64,000 nucleotides of DNA from Allopusillimonas ginsengisoli (lineage in GTDB: Bacteria; Pseudomonadota; Gammaproteobacteria; Burkholderiales; Burkholderiaceae_B), in assembly GCA_005239165.1 (NCBI GenBank), contig RAPG01000001.1, positions 558,001 through 622,000 on the forward strand, in the 5' to 3' direction. This document shows, piece after piece, positions 17,458 to 27,925 of this stretch. Within the stretch, counting starts at the first letter, position 1, and every line of letters begins with the position of its first letter. The notes under the pieces were generated by a model. It worked only from the letters and a program-made list of their open reading frames with translations. It had not been told where the DNA came from and searched no databases. Position numbers and translations under genes: made by a program.

Positions 17458-18252
17458 ATGTTTCACTCAAACGCGCCAAAAACCGGCGCCCTGCGCCCGC
17501 CCAGCGCCACACCGGGCAGTCTTCGTGCGACAGGCCTGGGCAAAACCTATGGCAAGCGCACTGTCGTGCACGATGTATCACTGTCGGTTGATAGCGGCGA
17601 AGTGGTAGGCCTGCTCGGCCCCAACGGCGCCGGCAAGACGACCAGCTTTTACATGATTGTGGGCATTGTACCCACCGATACTGGCCGCATAGAAATTGAC
17701 GACACAGTCATCACCAGCATGCCCATGCACAAACGTGCCAGGCTAGGGCTGTCGTACTTGCCGCAGGACGCGTCTGTATTTCGCCGGCTTACCGTCGAAG
17801 AAAACATTCGTGCCGTACTTGAACTCCAGATCGACGAACACGGCCACGCTCTCAGTTCTGCCAAAATCGGCGAAAACCTTGAGCTACTGCTGGAAGAGTT
17901 GCAAATCGGACACATACGGCGCAACACGGCCATTTCACTGTCGGGCGGAGAACGTCGCCGGGTAGAGATTGCGCGCGCACTGGCGACCAACCCGCGTTTC
18001 ATCCTGCTGGACGAACCCTTCGCGGGGGTAGACCCTATTGCCGTCATTGAGATACAGCGCATTGTTCATTTTCTGAAAGGCCGCAATATCGGCGTGCTGA
18101 TCACTGACCACAACGTGCGTGAAACCTTGGGCATTTGTGACCGAGCTTACATTATCAGTGAGGGCAAAGTGCTTACCAACGGCCATCCCAGCGAGATTAT
18201 CGACAACGAAGCTGTGCGCAAAGTGTATCTGGGCAAGAACTTTCGCATGTAA
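17458..18252 (+). CDS. lptB: LPS export ABC transporter ATP-binding protein LptB
   Basis: LptB is the ATPase of the LPS extractor LptB2FG. ATG 17458 is used; a TTG two codons earlier is also open. The chain has 264 residues, longer than the usual 240 because of a Pro-rich N-terminal extension before [16 protein letters not shown]. Walker A is GPNGAGKTT, the Q-loop YLPQDAS, the signature [13 protein letters not shown], Walker [14 protein letters not shown] and the switch ITDHNVRE. In many proteobacteria rpoN follows lptB, but here the next gene is hpf. Confidence 0.94.
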   Translation: MFHSNAPKTGALRPPSATPGSLRATGLGKTYGKRTVVHDVSLSVDSGEVVGLLGPNGAGKTTSFYMIVGIVPTDTGRIEIDDTVITSMPMHKRARLGLSYLPQDASVFRRLTVEENIRAVLELQIDEHGHALSSAKIGENLELLLEELQIGHIRRNTAISLSGGERRRVEIARALATNPRFILLDEPFAGVDPIAVIEIQRIVHFLKGRNIGVLITDHNVRETLGICDRAYIISEGKVLTNGHPSEIIDNEAVRKVYLGKNFRM

Positions 18253-18259
18253 ACAAATG

Positions 18260-18281
18260 CTGCGGGCGCACTGCCGCAGCA
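18260..18281. repeat. Hairpin just after lptB
   Basis: GCTGCGG and CCGCAGC form a seven-base stem around an eight-base loop about 10 bases past the lptB stop. No T-run follows, so it is at best a weak or Rho-assisted 3' end. The surrounding 268-bp gap to hpf has no gene-like frame. Confidence 0.4.
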
Positions 18282-18520
18282 GACTGAATGCTTAGAGGTG
18301 TCATTGCACGCCGGCAGCCGCATGCCCGCCCAAGAGACAGGCGTAGCATGCACAGGCTTGAGCCAGCTCAACAGGCCTGCCAGAAACCTGCTCGCCCCAC
18401 TTGATTTGTCTGGCGTATTCTATACACTGAAATCATTACCAACCCCACAAGAAGGAGAATCACCAGGCAGCTTTCAGCGCATTTCGCGCACCCATGTTTT
18501 CACTGCAAGGAGAGTCCTTT

Positions 18521-18853
18521 ATGAACCTGAGCATTAGTGGTCATCACCTCGAAGTAACCCCCGCCATTCGTGAATATGTACTTAACAAAATGGCACGGGT
18601 CACGCGACATTTCGATAATGTTATTGACACCCAGGTCATACTCTCAATCGAGCGTTTAAAGCATACGGCTGAAATCACCATGCGTCTGCGGGGCAAAGAC
18701 ATACACTGCGCCGCCAACGACGAAAACCTGTACGCCGCCATTGATCTGCTGGCCGACAAAATCGACCGCCAGGTCATCAAGTACAAGAGCAAGGCGCAAA
18801 ACTACAGTCAGCCACAACCTGTAAAAAAACTAGAAATACCAGCAAGCGAATAG
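18521..18853 (+). CDS. hpf: Ribosome hibernation promoting factor (short HPF / YfiA family)
   Basis: The protein has 110 residues from the ATG at 18521, chosen for the strong AAGGAGAG site 8-12 bases upstream. The body is MNLSISGHHLEVTPAIREYV, the RFDN-like segment RHFDNVIDTQVILSIE, and AEITMRLRGKDIHCAAND. It is the single-domain form, which binds idle ribosomes and helps dimerise 70S particles in stationary phase. It lies between the lpt genes and ptsN, as is common. A hairpin terminator follows at about 18918. Confidence 0.9.
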   Translation: MNLSISGHHLEVTPAIREYVLNKMARVTRHFDNVIDTQVILSIERLKHTAEITMRLRGKDIHCAANDENLYAAIDLLADKIDRQVIKYKSKAQNYSQPQPVKKLEIPASE

Positions 18854-18917
18854 CTTGCGCTGCAAGCTCGCGCTCATGATCGTCTAAGCACGGCATGAAA
18901 GCAGTAGCAGACCACCG

Positions 18918-18955
18918 GGCCTCAGTCATACCTGTGATTGAGGCCTCAGTGTTTT
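18918..18955 (+). terminator. Probable terminator after hpf
   Basis: GGCCTCAGTCA (18918-18928) pairs with TGATTGAGGCC (18935-18945) with one G-T pair and a six-base loop. A TCAGTGTTTT tail follows. The T-run is short and slightly displaced. The rest of the 18854-19184 gap holds the ptsN leader and nothing else recognisable. Confidence 0.55.
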
Positions 18956-19184
18956 CAGCCTCCCCCCTCTGCACTCAAGCACAGCCGTGATGCGGGTATT
19001 TCAGGGGCTGCCGCTCACAAAACCACTGAAGACAAGGCAACAGGCATATCTGGCCCCAGACACATGGCCAGGATACGCACGCCGGCCCGGCGGGCACCGT
19101 AACCCGTCAGTGCATGATCCCCTCGCTCTTTGTGGTACTGTATTGCGTTGGCACCCAGCTCAAATATCGGTGTTTATGGAATTA

Positions 19185-19628
19185 ATGTCGCGTATCTTGC
19201 CGCTGTCGAATATTGTGCTCGACCTGCCGGCCACCAGCAAAAAACGGGCTTTCGAACAGGCTGGCCTGCTATTCGAGAACAATCAGGGTATTGCCCGCAC
19301 GGCCGTGTTCCATAGCCTCATCTCACGTGAGCGCCTGGGTTCCACGGCACTGGGGCACCACGTCGCCGTTCCGCATGGCCGCATCAAAGATCTCAAAGAG
19401 CCCTGCGCCGCCTTCATCCGGCTGGCCGACCCGGTGCGCTTTGATGCCACAGACGGTCGCATGGCCAATTTGCTGTTCATCCTGCTGGTGCCTGAAACCG
19501 CCACGCAGCTCCACCTCGACCTGCTGGCCGAAATCGCCCGCTTGATGTCCGACGCCAATCTGCGTCAGGTGCTTGCGACCGAAACCGACCCCAACGTCAT
19601 CCACAGGCTGCTCGCCAGCCCCTCCTGA
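19185..19628 (+). CDS. ptsN: PtsN, nitrogen PTS IIA-like regulatory protein
   Basis: The protein has about 147 residues. ATGs at 19176 and 19185 are both possible; GGA just upstream and the family start [14 protein letters not shown] favour 19185. The phosphorylatable His lies in [37 protein letters not shown] is the usual second half. PtsN is the end acceptor of the nitrogen-related PTS and works by protein contacts rather than sugar import. It precedes hprK by 10 bases, and rapZ follows hprK. Confidence 0.9.
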   Translation: MSRILPLSNIVLDLPATSKKRAFEQAGLLFENNQGIARTAVFHSLISRERLGSTALGHHVAVPHGRIKDLKEPCAAFIRLADPVRFDATDGRMANLLFILLVPETATQLHLDLLAEIARLMSDANLRQVLATETDPNVIHRLLASPS

Positions 19629-19638
19629 CAAGCCGGCT

Positions 19639-20568
19639 ATGCTTACCATCCAAGAACTCGTCAGTGACAACGCCGACAAAATACCGTTCATCTGGATCGC
19701 AGGCCAGACGGCCGCACATAGGCTTATTCCCGATCTGGGCATGTCAGCCGCCGACCTGGTGGGCCACCTCAACCTTATCCACCCCTCACGCATACAGGTT
19801 TTCGGTCGCGAAGAACTCTCGTATTACGAGCGTTTCGACGCCAAAAGACGCATCCATCATATGGATGACCTGGTGGCCGGCGGGGTTCCAGCGCTGCTTC
19901 TGGCCGAAGGCATTCGCCCTCCCGACGACCTCATTCAGTTTTGCGATGAACAGCAAATCCCCTTGCTGTCCACAGCCATTGATGCCGCACAACTGATAGA
20001 CCTGTTGCGCATTTACCTGGGCAAACGGCTGGCGCCTCGCACCACGGCACATGGTGTATTCATGGACGTGCTGGGCGTGGGCGTGCTGATCACGGGCGAA
20101 TCGGGCCTGGGCAAAAGTGAGCTCGCACTCGAGCTGATATCGCGGGGGCATGGTCTGGTGGCTGACGATGCCGTCGAGCTCTCACGCACGGCCCCCAATG
20201 TCATCGAAGGACAATGCCCCGCACTGCTGCAAAACCTTCTCGAGGTGCGCGGGCTGGGCCTGCTCGATATCCGCACCATTTTCGGAGAGACCTCGGTTCG
20301 GCGCAAAATGAACCTCAAGCTGATCGTGCATCTGATCCGCTCAACACCTGAGGCATTCGAGCGTCTTCCCGTTCAGGACCAAACCGACGATATACTAGGA
20401 ATACCCATACGTCGGGTCATGTTGCAAGTGGCCGCAGGCCGTAACCTGGCAGTTCTGGTCGAAGCGGCGGTACGAAACACCATCCTGGCACTGCGCGGCA
20501 TAGATACCATGGGCGACTTTATAGAACGCCAGGCTCTTGCCATCATGGAAAGCAGCCGCAACGAATAA
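19639..20568 (+). CDS. hprK: HPr kinase/phosphorylase
   Basis: HprK phosphorylates and dephosphorylates a serine of HPr-like proteins. The protein has 309 residues from the ATG at 19639 ([17 protein letters not shown]). The P-loop [19 protein letters not shown] starts near residue 153, followed by [12 protein letters not shown]. The HprK signature is [17 protein letters not shown] with [12 protein letters not shown]. Proteobacterial HprK is usually encoded with ptsN and rapZ, as here; this suggests a regulatory PTS rather than carbon catabolite repression of the Firmicute type. Confidence 0.93.
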   Translation: MLTIQELVSDNADKIPFIWIAGQTAAHRLIPDLGMSAADLVGHLNLIHPSRIQVFGREELSYYERFDAKRRIHHMDDLVAGGVPALLLAEGIRPPDDLIQFCDEQQIPLLSTAIDAAQLIDLLRIYLGKRLAPRTTAHGVFMDVLGVGVLITGESGLGKSELALELISRGHGLVADDAVELSRTAPNVIEGQCPALLQNLLEVRGLGLLDIRTIFGETSVRRKMNLKLIVHLIRSTPEAFERLPVQDQTDDILGIPIRRVMLQVAAGRNLAVLVEAAVRNTILALRGIDTMGDFIERQALAIMESSRNE

Positions 20569-20658
20569 CACCTGCCCGTCACCGGACAGCGCAGCGTTTT
20601 ATGAAAAAGTCCGCGGGGTGCCATCCGGTGCCCCGCTCACCGGAGCGCCCCTCTAACC

Positions 20659-21531
20659 ATGTTGAAAGTAGTATTAATCACAGGTATCTCGGGCTCAGGC
20701 AAATCGGTAGCACTGCGTCTTCTCGAAGATGCTGGTTACACCTGTGTCGACAATTTGCCAGTACGTTTTCTGCTGGAATTCATTGCCAATACGCGCGACA
20801 GCGAACTTGAGCGCGTGGCCGTCGCTATCGACGTGCGCTCACCCGGCGAGCTCGACGAGCTACCCGGCGTCATCACCAGCCTGCGCGCCATGGGCACTGA
20901 GTTCCGCGTTATTTTTCTTGATGCCAATGACCACACGCTGATACAGCGCTACTCTGAAAGCCGGCGTCGCCATCCCCTGACTGATCGCCTGAGAAACAGC
21001 GAAAAATCGCCTTCGCTGCAAGAATGCATAGACCGCGAGCGGGAGATGCTGGCCCCCCTGCGCGAGCAGGAACACGTCATCGACACTTCAGATCTCACAC
21101 CCGGGCAACTGCGTGCCTGGATACGTGATCTGGTTCAGGCAGACCGGGCGCCGGTGGTACTCACCTTTGAGTCGTTCGCGTACAAGCGGGGCGTGCCCGG
21201 CGACGCAGATCTGGTCTTTGACGTGCGCTGTCTGCCCAACCCGCATTATGACCGCGATCTGCGCCCCCTCACCGGGCGCGACGCGCCCGTGGCCGAGTGG
21301 CTGGCGCAATTCGGCAGTGTCGAAACCATGATCGAAGACATTGCGGGCTTCATACGCCGATGGCTGCCCATGTATATGCAAGACACCCGTAATTACCTTA
21401 CCGTTGCAATAGGGTGTACAGGAGGAAAGCATCGTTCGGTTTATGTAACCGAACAGTTGGCCCTGCGCTTTGCTGATCACTCGCCCCTTTTAATCAGGCA
21501 TCGCAATCAGCCGCCGCCCGAGATCCCATGA
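20659..21531 (+). CDS. rapZ: RapZ, RNase adapter / nucleotide-binding protein
   Basis: The 290-residue protein has the N-terminal P-loop GISGSGKSVALRLLEDAGY and C-terminal YLTVAIGCTGGKHRSVYV, both family marks. In E. coli RapZ senses glucosamine-6-phosphate and guides RNase E to GlmZ RNA. Whether this target exists in Burkholderiales is not settled. FDVRCLPNPHYDRDLRPLTG is conserved. The last codon region overlaps the rlpA start (ATGA), an uncommon partner. Confidence 0.92.
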   Translation: MLKVVLITGISGSGKSVALRLLEDAGYTCVDNLPVRFLLEFIANTRDSELERVAVAIDVRSPGELDELPGVITSLRAMGTEFRVIFLDANDHTLIQRYSESRRRHPLTDRLRNSEKSPSLQECIDREREMLAPLREQEHVIDTSDLTPGQLRAWIRDLVQADRAPVVLTFESFAYKRGVPGDADLVFDVRCLPNPHYDRDLRPLTGRDAPVAEWLAQFGSVETMIEDIAGFIRRWLPMYMQDTRNYLTVAIGCTGGKHRSVYVTEQLALRFADHSPLLIRHRNQPPPEIP

Positions 21532-22829
21532 CGCTGCGCCGCCTTTTCCCCGCTCTCGGCCTGTCACTGTGCCTGGTCATCCTGGCAGGGTGTGCGGGCT
21601 CAGGAACATCGGGCAGCGGGCGGTCAGTCACCAAGTCGGGGGGTGGTTACTATAAGGATGATGGCCCTGGCGATAATATTCCTGCCAATATCGCCGCCAT
21701 CCCCGATGCTGTACCCAAGGTTGAAACTCACCGCCCTGCCAATTTCAGGCCTTATACGGTTCTGGGCAAGCGCTATGTGCCCGTCAGCGATGAACGACCC
21801 TTCCGGCAGACGGGCCATGCTTCATGGTATGGCCGCAAGTTTCATGGCCAGCACACGGCCACCGGCGAAAAATACGATATGTATGCAATGACGGCGGCGC
21901 ACCCCACACTGCCCTTGCCCAGCTATGCACGGGTCACACGCGTGGCAAATGGCAGATCGGTTATTGTGCGCATCAACGACCGGGGCCCGTTTCACAGTTC
22001 ACGCATTATCGATCTTTCGTACGTGGCAGCGGCAAAACTGGGCCTGATCGCGCCAGGCAGTGACAAAGTTGTCGTCGAAGCCATTACCAACGAGGACATT
22101 CGCAACGGTGACGTGCCACGCGCAAGGCCCATTCCGCCCGCCATGCCCGCACCCACACCAACCCTCGTCACTGACGCATCCCCCACCTCCACCTTGCGCA
22201 TCAACGAGGCTTCTGCACGCCCACAACGCAGCCATGCGGCCAGCCAAACGTTGGGTATGTCTGCGCCTGCAAGAATCGCAAGACAGCCTCACGCATCGGC
22301 CAGCACAGGCGATGCCGCCAGTGCGCAAGCCCCAGACCCGCTGACGCAATGGCTGGCTTCGCGCAATAGCGACCTGGCCAGCGCCACAGCAGATACTGCC
22401 GGTGCCGGTACAGACCGCATGGCCGCCGGGTCGGCGCCAATGACATCAACAGTATCTATACCTGGCACAGAACCGCATGTCAGCATGGCATCAGCATCAC
22501 TCAGTGATACGCCCACTGCCGCAAGCATGCTGGCAAATTCCCCCGAAGACAGCTTGGGAACAACACAACACGACGATAAGAGCCGCCAGGGTGCTCCGTT
22601 GCTTTATCTGCAATTCGGGGCATTTAGCGCGGCCCAGTCAGCCGACCAGCTGGCAAGCAAGCTGAATGCACAGATTGCGGGAATCGAATCACGCAACGCA
22701 ACCGTGCAGGCAGGAAGCAGCCTCTATCGCGTGCGTATAGGGCCGTATTCGTCGCGTACCGCCGCCGTCAATGCTGCCGTACGCATTCAGCAAGCAACCG
22801 GCCTGACGTCGACCATGGCTTCGCGCTGA
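21528..22829 (+). CDS. rlpA: RlpA family septal ring lytic transglycosylase (lipoprotein)
   Basis: The 433-residue protein has a lipobox LVILAGC with Cys22, so an outer-membrane lipoprotein is expected. The double-psi beta-barrel runs GHASWYGRKFHGQHTATGE through VIVRINDRGPFHSSRIIDLS, keeping the catalytic region of RlpA enzymes that cut peptidoglycan strands lacking stem peptides. A long Ala/Ser/Thr/Asp-rich linker (about 200-350) leads to a C-terminal SPOR domain (YLQFGAFSAAQSADQLASKL, YRVRIGPYSSRTAA) that targets septal denuded glycan. It overlaps the end of rapZ by four bases. Confidence 0.88.
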   Translation: MTLRRLFPALGLSLCLVILAGCAGSGTSGSGRSVTKSGGGYYKDDGPGDNIPANIAAIPDAVPKVETHRPANFRPYTVLGKRYVPVSDERPFRQTGHASWYGRKFHGQHTATGEKYDMYAMTAAHPTLPLPSYARVTRVANGRSVIVRINDRGPFHSSRIIDLSYVAAAKLGLIAPGSDKVVVEAITNEDIRNGDVPRARPIPPAMPAPTPTLVTDASPTSTLRINEASARPQRSHAASQTLGMSAPARIARQPHASASTGDAASAQAPDPLTQWLASRNSDLASATADTAGAGTDRMAAGSAPMTSTVSIPGTEPHVSMASASLSDTPTAASMLANSPEDSLGTTQHDDKSRQGAPLLYLQFGAFSAAQSADQLASKLNAQIAGIESRNATVQAGSSLYRVRIGPYSSRTAAVNAAVRIQQATGLTSTMASR

Positions 22830-22923
22830 CGGCCCACGCCTGCCTGCTACCTTTATTGCCACTAGCTGTAGCGTCTAGCGCATTCTGGTTTGGGTGCACG
22901 ACGGCAGGCTCTCCGCCAGATGC

Positions 22924-23877
22924 TCAGCCGGCACCCTCTGCATCGCCCTGCCCCTTGCCCTTGCGGCTCAACGCCAATGCATACAGCGTATCTCTGGGCA
23001 GGCCCGTAACCTTGGCGGCCACCCTGGAGGCGTCCCGCAACGAGAGGCTCTCGAGCAGCGCATCAATGAGTACCACCGTCGAGGCATCCGTGTGCTCCAC
23101 CGTTGCCTCAGGCGCCTGATGCACGATAAGAACAAACTCTCCCTGGCTGCGATGCGCATCTTCAGCCAGCCAGCTCGCCGCATCGGCGGCCCGCACGGTA
23201 TGAATTTGCTCAAACCGCTTGGTCAGCTCGCGTGCAAAGGTAATGTGGCGATCAGGCCCGCAAACACTGGCAATGTCTCTGACTGCCGCTTCCAGCCGGT
23301 GGGGTGACTCAAACATGACCACTGGCGCGGCGATGGCGCACCATTGTTGCAGCCACTTTTGCCGCGCGGTCGATTTGGCGGGCATGAATCCTGCAAACAC
23401 AAAGGCCGGGTTTTCATCTGTGGTGACACCCGAACCCATCAGGGCGGCAATGACGGCACTGGCGCCCGGGATGGGCGTTACGCGATAACCCGCCTCACGC
23501 ACGGCCCTGACAATGCGTGCACCGGGGTCACTGACAGCTGGCGCGCCCGCATCAGACACCAGCGCCACCCGCTCGCCTGCGCCCAACCGCGCCAAAATGG
23601 CCTGCGCGGCCTCGGCTTCGTTATGGCGATGTGCGGCAACAAGCGGTGTTGACACACCCCATGCATCCAGCAAAGCGCGACTTGAGCGCGTGTCTTCGAC
23701 CGCAATCACATCACAGCGCAGCAGCGCCTGCCAGGCGCGTATGCTGAGATCGCCCAGATTGCCAATAGGGGTTGCCACGACATATAGCGTTGAAGCCGGC
23801 CATTGCTGCTCGTGCATGCGCTGGGTGAGACGATTCCATGTCGATTCGGAGCCAATGTTGTCTGAGAGTTCATTCAT
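22924..23877 (-). CDS. rsmI: 16S rRNA (cytidine(1402)-2'-O)-methyltransferase RsmI
   Basis: RsmI is a tetrapyrrole-methylase-fold enzyme that methylates C1402 in the ribosomal decoding centre. The start ATG at 23877 (MNELSDNIGSESTW) is chosen over a longer frame that would overlap yraN. Signature blocks are STLYVVATPIGNLGDLSIRA, VIAVEDTRSSRALLDAWG, VALVSDAGAPAVSDPGARIV and FESPHRLEAAVRDI. It is divergent from yraN with a 36-bp gap, as in many proteobacteria. Confidence 0.92.
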   Translation of the reverse strand: MNELSDNIGSESTWNRLTQRMHEQQWPASTLYVVATPIGNLGDLSIRAWQALLRCDVIAVEDTRSSRALLDAWGVSTPLVAAHRHNEAEAAQAILARLGAGERVALVSDAGAPAVSDPGARIVRAVREAGYRVTPIPGASAVIAALMGSGVTTDENPAFVFAGFMPAKSTARQKWLQQWCAIAAPVVMFESPHRLEAAVRDIASVCGPDRHITFARELTKRFEQIHTVRAADAASWLAEDAHRSQGEFVLIVHQAPEATVEHTDASTVVLIDALLESLSLRDASRVAAKVTGLPRDTLYALALSRKGKGQGDAEGAG

Positions 23878-23913
23878 ACTATTGAAATGTAGCCTAACTG
23901 GAGTCACAGCAAA

Positions 23914-24404
23914 GTGACGGACGACGCAATTGTGTATCAGCTGGCGCTCGCCGCACGCCAGAGAAAACGGTGCAAGCCCTCCGACGGCCCGCCCGCGTGC
24001 ACCAACGGGCCAGGCGGCAACGTCTGCCCGAAGAGCGCAGGTATTCGCCTGCACAAAAGCTAGGCCGTCAGGCAGAAGACCGGGCACAAACCTTGCTTGA
24101 GGAAAAAGGGCTGCGCATACTTGGACGCAACCTGTGCTGCAAAGGCGGCGAAATCGACCTGATTGCCGCCGACGCCGGCACTCTGGTGTTCATCGAAGTA
24201 CGACAGCGTACCCATCTGCAGTTTGGAAGTGCCGCCGCCAGTGTAAACCTTCGTAAGCAGCGGCGACTCGTGCGTGCAGCGCATTATTTTCTGCCGACCA
24301 TCACCCGGCGCCATTTTGGCGGCCGTCCCCCACGCTGTCGCTTTGATGTAGTGTGCGTCGAACCGGCAGGCCTCACATGGCTGCAGCATGTTTTCAACGA
24401 ATAA
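23914..24404 (+). CDS. yraN: YraN family (UPF0102) endonuclease-like protein (apparent frameshift)
   Basis: The restriction-endonuclease-like core is clear: LGRQAEDRAQTLLEEKGLRIL, then GGEIDLIAADAGTLVFIEVRQR, with the D and ExR residues of the family active site. It opens in frame only from a poorly placed GTG at 23970. A second candidate start, GTG at 23914, has GGAG ten bases upstream and reads MTDDAIVYQLALAARQRK in another frame. Adding one A to the four-A run at 23964-23967 would fuse them into a 163-residue protein. Function is not defined, though a role in DNA processing is often suggested. It heads the yraN-diaA-dolP group. Confidence 0.8.
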
Positions 24405-24427
24405 GCACAGCGTGGGCTGTGCTTTCC
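24403..24427 (+). terminator. Possible terminator after yraN
   Basis: AAGCACAGC (24403-24411) pairs with GCTGTGCTT (24416-24424) around a four-base loop. The tail TCCGTT is only weakly T-rich. The hairpin starts in the yraN stop codon. It may lower transcription into diaA. Confidence 0.45.
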
Positions 24428-24467
24428 GTTACCACTCTTAAAGCCGTTTCTAGCTGAACATGAGATA

Positions 24468-25070
24468 ATGTCAAACATGGACATGACCTCTCATATGACT
24501 AGTCATTTCGATGACGCGATCGACGCAATCAAAGCAAGCGCCACCGAACTGGCTGCACCGCTCGCTGCGGGCGTCGACATGCTGTTTGCGGCACTTGCCA
24601 ACAATGCCAAAATCCTGGCTTGCGGCAACGGCGGTTCCGCTGCCGACGCGCAGCACTTTATTGCCGAACTGGTAGGGCGCTTCGAGCGCGACCGTCTGCC
24701 CCTGGCGGGCGTCGCCCTCAACACAGACACCTCCATTCTCACTGCCGTGGGCAATGACTACGGCTTTGACAGTATCTTCGAGCGCCAGGTCACCGCCCTG
24801 GGCCAGCATGGCGATGTATTGCTCGCCATTTCTACCAGCGGCAACTCACCCAATGTCATCAAGGCCATAGAGGCCGCCCACGACCGCGAAATGTCTGTCA
24901 TCGCGCTCACCGGAAAAAACGGCGGCCGCATCAGCGAACTGCTTTACGAAACCGATGTTCATTTATGTGTTCCGCATGACCGCACCATGCGCATACAGGA
25001 AGTCCACATTATCCTGCTGCATGCGCTCTGCGACGGCATCGACGCGCTACTTCTCGGAGATACCCTCTAA
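24468..25070 (+). CDS. diaA: SIS-domain protein, DiaA / phosphoheptose isomerase family
   Basis: The 200-residue protein has the SIS motifs KILACGNGGSAADAQHFIAEL, TDTSILTAVGNDYGFDSIF, VLLAISTSGNSPNVIKAI and VIALTGKNGGRISELL. GmhA and DiaA share this fold: GmhA isomerises sedoheptulose-7-phosphate for LPS heptose, while DiaA promotes DnaA assembly. The neighbours yraN and dolP are those of diaA in E. coli, but databases often call the Burkholderiales protein phosphoheptose isomerase. The catalytic residues of GmhA were not checked by alignment, so either role remains open. Confidence 0.82.
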   Translation: MSNMDMTSHMTSHFDDAIDAIKASATELAAPLAAGVDMLFAALANNAKILACGNGGSAADAQHFIAELVGRFERDRLPLAGVALNTDTSILTAVGNDYGFDSIFERQVTALGQHGDVLLAISTSGNSPNVIKAIEAAHDREMSVIALTGKNGGRISELLYETDVHLCVPHDRTMRIQEVHIILLHALCDGIDALLLGDTL

Positions 25071-25770
25071 TGCCAGCACGCTCCACCGCTCAACGTCTGC
25101 TTCTTGCCAGCCTTGCCTTTGCAACCCTGGCCACCGTCTCGGGCTGCGGCCTGCTGGTGGTAGGTGGCACGGCGGTAACAACCGCTGTCGTCGCCACAGA
25201 CCGTCGCACGACAGGCGAGCAGGTTGAAGACCAATCCATAGAATTAAAAGTCGCCGCCGAAATGCGCCGCCTGTTCGAAGACCGCGCACGGGTTGCGGCC
25301 ACGTCATACGCAGGCCTGGTTCTGCTCACCGGTGATGTTCCCAGCGAAGCAGACAAGCAAAAGGCGCAAAGCGCCGCAGCCGCCGTCGAAAAGGTGAAAA
25401 AAGTCATTAACGAATTGCGCGTTGGCGATCTCACGTCGATCAGCGTCCGTTCCAACGACACCTGGATCACCTCCAAGGTACTCACTACGCTGATCAACAC
25501 CAAAGAAGTCCCCAGCCGTACCATCACGGTGCAAACCGAAAGAGGCGTTGTCTATTTGCTGGGCAAGGTCACCCAAGACGAAGGGAAACGCGCTGCCATT
25601 GCCGCCTCCCGCGTCAGTGGTGTCAACAAAGTAGTAAAATTGTTTGAATACGTTACGGCAGAAAGCCTGGCCCAGCCTCTTGCACCCGCAACCAGCACTC
25701 AGGCGCCCGCTGCCAACTCCAGCGCATCACCTGATGCCGCACCGGAAGGCGTCCAGACAATGCCAGTGCA

Positions 25771-25774
<4 letters not shown>
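25070..25774 (+). CDS. dolP: BON-domain outer-membrane lipoprotein DolP
   Basis: The 234-residue protein has signal peptide LLLASLAFATLATVSGC with lipidated Cys26. Two BON domains follow: QSIELKVAAEMRRLFE to VKKVINELRVGD, and TWITSKVLTTLINTKEV to VSGVNKVVKLFEYV. DolP (YraP) binds anionic phospholipid and supports outer-membrane integrity. The C-terminus is an Ala/Pro/Ser tail. Its ATG overlaps the diaA stop (TAATG), and the next gene overlaps by four bases. Confidence 0.88.
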
Positions 25775-27168
<1,394 letters not shown>

Positions 27169-27172
27169 GCAC

Positions 27173-27925
27173 ATGTCTGTCCTGCGTGTTCCACGGCGGC
27201 TGCAGCGTAGTTCAACCGCAGCCGGCGCACACAAACCGGTCTGGCTATTTGATCTCGACAATACACTGCATGACGCCTCGAAGGGCATTTTCGGCGCGAT
27301 AGATGGCGCCATGTCGCAAACGGTGGCATCCATGCTGGATGTCGACGCTGACACTGGCGACCGCCTGCGCAAAGAATACTGGAAGCGTTACGGGGCCACA
27401 GTCATCGGCATGGTGCGCCATCATGGGGTCAAGGCCTCGGTATTTCTCGAACGCACACATGAGTTTGACGTGGCATCGCTCGTGCACTCAGAGTATGGCC
27501 TAATGCGCAAGCTGGCGTGTCTGCCTGGTCGAAAAATTCTGCTGACCAACGCGCCGCTAGACTACGCCTGGCGAGTGCTTCGTGCGCTGGGTATTGCGCA
27601 CGCTTTTGAGTGCATATGGTCAATAGACGACATGGCGCTTCAGGGCCGCCTGCGCCCTAAGCCTTCCACCGCCCTCATGCGTCAGATTCTGGCCAGAATC
27701 GGCGTGCCTGCGCGACAGGTTGTACTGGTTGAAGACACCCTGCGCAATCTGCGCAGTGCTCGCCAGGTGGGTATGCGAACCGTACACGTGTTTCATCCGG
27801 GCACGCCCTTTTCGGCCTCTTATAGCGGCCGCAATTTGTATGTGGATGTACGGGTTACGTCAGTGGGGCAGTTGCTGTCGGGGCAGAGCGGTCAGCGCAT
27901 ACGGCGCACGATGGGTCACGTTTAA
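27173..27925 (+). CDS. HAD-superfamily pyrimidine 5'-nucleotidase
   Basis: The 250-residue protein has HAD motif I VWLFDLDNTLHDAS, motif II LLTNAPLDY, motif III with K in RPKPSTALMRQIL, and VEDTLRNLRSARQVG. It resembles the SDT1/PhoE-like pyrimidine 5'-nucleotidases that follow argB in Bordetella relatives. The expected reaction is dephosphorylation of UMP or CMP, but substrate choice cannot be read from sequence. Its last 71 bases overlap the convergent moeB 3' end. Confidence 0.82.
   Translation: MSVLRVPRRLQRSSTAAGAHKPVWLFDLDNTLHDASKGIFGAIDGAMSQTVASMLDVDADTGDRLRKEYWKRYGATVIGMVRHHGVKASVFLERTHEFDVASLVHSEYGLMRKLACLPGRKILLTNAPLDYAWRVLRALGIAHAFECIWSIDDMALQGRLRPKPSTALMRQILARIGVPARQVVLVEDTLRNLRSARQVGMRTVHVFHPGTPFSASYSGRNLYVDVRVTSVGQLLSGQSGQRIRRTMGHV

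Noticed and set aside
18401..18430. Sigma-70 promoter before hpf
   Set aside because: TTGATT and TATACA are present but only about 14 bases apart, too short for a confident call.
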